This document shows positions 61,713 through 64,000 of a stretch of DNA of 64,000 nt, one piece after another. The notes below the pieces were generated by a model that saw only the letters and a list, made by a program, of their open reading frames with translations, was not told the origin of the DNA and did no database searches. The number at the start of each line of letters is the position of its first letter. Within the stretch, counting starts at the first letter, position 1. The translations under genes were made by a program, and so were the position numbers. The stretch comes from Planctomycetota bacterium (GTDB lineage: Bacteria > Planctomycetota > Phycisphaerae > UBA1845): contig JAJRPG010000023.1 of the NCBI GenBank assembly GCA_024280855.1, positions 1-64,000 of the forward strand, given 5' to 3'.

Positions 61713-62736
61713 TTAATGCACTATCTCCATGTAAAAAAGTTTTAAGAATGAATGCTTCCCTATTCCTCCAAATAGGTGATAGCTTGCCTGTGCGACGAGC
61801 TACTGATTCATCGCACACCTTAGAATAAGTGTAATGGGGATGCACTTCAAGAAAACAATGGTTGATAAGATAAAAAAACTTGGTGGCTTAGGGGCTATCG
61901 GACTTTGTCGTAGAGTTTACTAACGGTAGTTATCAGTTCTGGGACGTAGGTTAGAGCACATAGCTGAAGCGTGACTACTGCGGTAATGAGTGTCGGCTGC
62001 GCGTCATTGTATGTCGAGTTGAATTCGAAGGTTTACCGGCCCTATAATGCGGAGAGAAGTGTCTATGCAGGAGGTTCGAATGTTTCGGCAATTCCAAATG
62101 GTTCGTCGCCAGACTTATTTAACTGTAAGCCGAGTTGTAGTAATCGCTGTTAGCGGCATTGGTAACAACTATTCGCTACGATTAACTCTTTGGTAAGAAG
62201 TTGTATCTATTGGGCCAATAACGAAAAATGATTTGGTCTGTGCAATTTTCAAACAGGCGGATTAGGTAGTATACGAGTTCTAAGGCAGTATAGGCAGAAT
62301 GAATAAAGTGAATCTTTATATTTATGCCTGCCGCTTGCAATTCGGTAGAGTCGTGCGGGTGTTTGGTATCTTGGGTTATTCGAGCCGTTACAGGAAAAGT
62401 ACTAAAATAAATAAAATCCTTGACCCAAAAAGTCCATTTTGGTACATTCGGGATTCGTGGCCAGTGTTGGCAAGCCCGTTTTGGGATTGTTGGCTGGTTT
62501 CTGACTCGCTTAATTTATGGCGAGTTGGTGTTTTAGGAGGAGGAAGAAGCACTGATTAAGGTATCACTAATTTTAGCGCGCCTCACGTCAGTGCAACTCT
62601 TTTGTCACTTTATTGAAAAGGAATTCAGGAGTTTTCGCTTTGTATGTCTTAGGTGCGCAGCGTGTGTCTGCGTTATCCGAACGAACCATTCGTCGTCGTA
62701 ACACTGGGGTTTGGTACTAGCAGGAGGTAAGGACTT
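61713..62736. other. Long divergent intergenic region
   Basis: No gene is seen in these 1024 bases. They divide the tetraheme gene (minus) from the partial Cys-rich gene (plus). A promoter candidate for the latter lies at 62420-62448. An ACTCGC/GCGAGT inverted repeat lies near 62500-62525. The open frame at 62299-62559 looks like chance. Confidence 0.5.
62420..62448 (+). promoter_or_regulatory. Sigma70-type promoter candidate
   Basis: TTGACC (62420-62425), a 17-base spacer and TACATT (62443-62448) fit a sigma70 promoter in the direction of the partial gene at 62737. It would give a 5' leader of about 280 bases. The spacer is itself an imperfect palindrome (CCAAAA, TTTTGG), which could be an operator. 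Confidence 0.35.
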
Positions 62737-64000
62737 ATGAGAGGTAAAGGTATTCGAGCTTGGTCACCCATCGTTGGAGGCTTAGCTATCGGGTTATGTT
62801 TGTTTGGTTTGAGCATTAAAGATGCTCCGGCCGAGGGTGAGCGAAGCTCATCCGATCCTAGGAAAGCTGATGTAAAATCAGTTAGCGGAGGCGCTGTAAT
62901 AGCAACGCTACAAGCTAACGCACCAGCTCCCGCAACGTCGAACCGAGCTTCGACAGATAATCCGACTGTGGGTTATTCGACCGCGATACCTGCAGTAGGT
63001 AACCGGTTTGGTGCAGATGATGAGCTGAGCGTTTTTCGTTCTATCGTCGAAGCGCCTACATCACAAGTTACGCAGCGAAATGGCGGAACCGCTCTTCAGG
63101 GCGATTTCTGCATTTGTGATGCTGACTGTGAAACTCCGGCCAGTGACTGCGAAGTCGCAAAATGTTCTGCCGACCAATCTGGTGGCGGTGAAGTTGATGT
63201 TGGCGAGCAGTATACCTGTCAGATTATCAACCTTGCTAACGGTGCGGAATGCGACCTTGATGGTCTGTTTTGTACTGCAGACGAGTGCGATGGTGCTGGT
63301 GCATGCATTGTCGATCCGGATGCCGCTACTCTTCCAAACCCTTGTTTGAAGCGTTGCGATGGCTTTAGCGCGAATGCTAATGAAGCATGCGGCAAAGACC
63401 AGGATTGCCAGGGTGGCGCCTGCCTTGCAGCTGCTACTTGTGACGACACCAATGATATTTGTATTGCAAATGGTGGCGACGTTGGTCGTTGCTGTGCTTA
63501 CGATGTGAACGGCGATGTCGATGTCGCTATCAGCGGTTATAAGTCTCCAGCAGCTTGCTTTGCAGCAAATAGTGGTACGGCTACCGGGCTTACTTGGCGT
63601 CGTGTTCAGGATACCGTGACAACATTCCGATGCCCAAAGTACAGTGCGGGTATTGCGGATACTTTTGATGCTGGTGGCGCGCTTATTGCCCCAACGCCTG
63701 GTTCAGTTGTTGGTACTGTGCGCCGCACAGACAAAGTTTGTGCGTTTGACCTGACACCTTGTGAAGACACAAATCTTGGTTGTCTAAAAGTATGTGTACA
63801 AACATCTGATGGCATGTTACCTACGGTTCAGCCTCAGTCGTGTACTGGTGACACAGAGTGTGTAACGCTCGGTGACGGTACAGCGACTTGTCAGTCCCAA
63901 GCTTGTGCTCCGCTTACTTGCGGTCAGGATTCTACGCATACGGCATGTACCGGTGCAGGTGGAAATGTCGCCGCAGTGGGTGACCCTATGCGTTGCTCTG
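62737..64000 (+). CDS. Secreted Cys-rich protein, partial at window end
   Basis: The frame opens at an ATG with AGGAGG 9 bases upstream (62722-62727) and stays open for 421 codons to the window edge, so the 3' end is missing. The product has a membrane/export segment (about 12-27), then a Ser/Thr/Ala-rich linker (about 33-120). A Cys-rich region follows, with motifs such as CDLDGLFCTADECDGAG, like those of the 54437 protein. A VNGDVDVAISGY segment near residue 255 recalls a dockerin loop. Its strong ribosome site suggests it is highly translated. The function is unknown; secreted or surface location is likely. Confidence 0.8.
   Translation, partial: MRGKGIRAWSPIVGGLAIGLCLFGLSIKDAPAEGERSSSDPRKADVKSVSGGAVIATLQANAPAPATSNRASTDNPTVGYSTAIPAVGNRFGADDELSVFRSIVEAPTSQVTQRNGGTALQGDFCICDADCETPASDCEVAKCSADQSGGGEVDVGEQYTCQIINLANGAECDLDGLFCTADECDGAGACIVDPDAATLPNPCLKRCDGFSANANEACGKDQDCQGGACLAAATCDDTNDICIANGGDVGRCCAYDVNGDVDVAISGYKSPAACFAANSGTATGLTWRRVQDTVTTFRCPKYSAGIADTFDAGGALIAPTPGSVVGTVRRTDKVCAFDLTPCEDTNLGCLKVCVQTSDGMLPTVQPQSCTGDTECVTLGDGTATCQSQACAPLTCGQDSTHTACTGAGGNVAAVGDPMRCS

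Noticed and set aside
62060-62110. tRNA-like GGTTCGAATG sequence in the spacer
   Set aside because: There is no acceptor stem or cloverleaf around it; the match to a T-loop is by chance.
62299-62559. 86-codon frame in the long spacer
   Set aside because: Unremarkable composition, no ribosome site, and it overlaps the promoter candidate.

Overview
The window reads as chromosomal DNA of a planctomycete, most likely of the Phycisphaerae type. This is inferred from several marks seen together. Dockerin-like paired EF-hand motifs end or interrupt large secreted proteins. One protein ends in an IPTL-CTERM-type tail. Membrane proteins carry the short CxxCGYDL zinc ribbon common in this phylum. A thiamine phosphate synthase has an N-terminal ThiD2 domain, a menaquinone operon has an MqnP-like prenyltransferase, and the leucyl-tRNA synthetase has planctomycete-style insertions. 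Base composition is roughly balanced. I found no rRNA, tRNA, CRISPR array, insertion sequence or prophage gene.

Layout. 0.5-6.4 kb: a secreted LVIVD-repeat protein, a Y-family DNA polymerase, a TPR/DUF1579-like protein and a zinc-ribbon membrane protein. 6.4-11.3 kb: the prkA-yeaH-spoVR stress operon. 11.6-13.5 kb: divergent ThiD2-ThiE and a CPBP membrane protease. 13.6-20.7 kb: a long minus-strand run of menG, a TPR membrane protein, ubiX and mqnP, then a FlgI-like lipoprotein with HEAT-like repeats and a secreted protein. 21.0-23.4 kb: an isolated two-gene module, a PHP-domain plus ABC-type ATPase and a small partner, which is the best candidate here for a poorly described conflict or repair system. 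23.5-29.6 kb: superoxide dismutase, an Ig-like lipoprotein, a Reeler-like triheme protein and RecG, with dense intergenic hairpin repeats. 29.8-40.6 kb: mostly plus-strand housekeeping and secreted genes, namely sulfurtransferase, DUF1272, two LolA-like proteins, cupin, S9 peptidase, LeuRS, CYTH and cytochrome c'. 40.6-49.9 kb: minus-strand SppA, an ABC-2 exporter with an associated large membrane protein, and ClpC with a clear terminator. 50.5-64 kb: a surface or secreted protein region with an IPTL-CTERM protein, a beta-helix/spondin/dockerin protein, a 1007-residue Cys-rich repeat protein, a 1345-residue tetraheme protein and a Cys-rich secreted protein that runs off the end.

How it fits together. 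The menaquinone genes, cytochrome c' and the multiheme CHGWDYKG proteins point to a respiratory organism with periplasmic or surface redox proteins. The PrkA operon, ClpC, superoxide dismutase, SppA and the Y-family polymerase form a general stress layer. At least two families of short intergenic hairpin repeats lie mostly next to gene 3' ends. The larger one shows compensatory stem changes around a constant loop, so its structure appears to be conserved.
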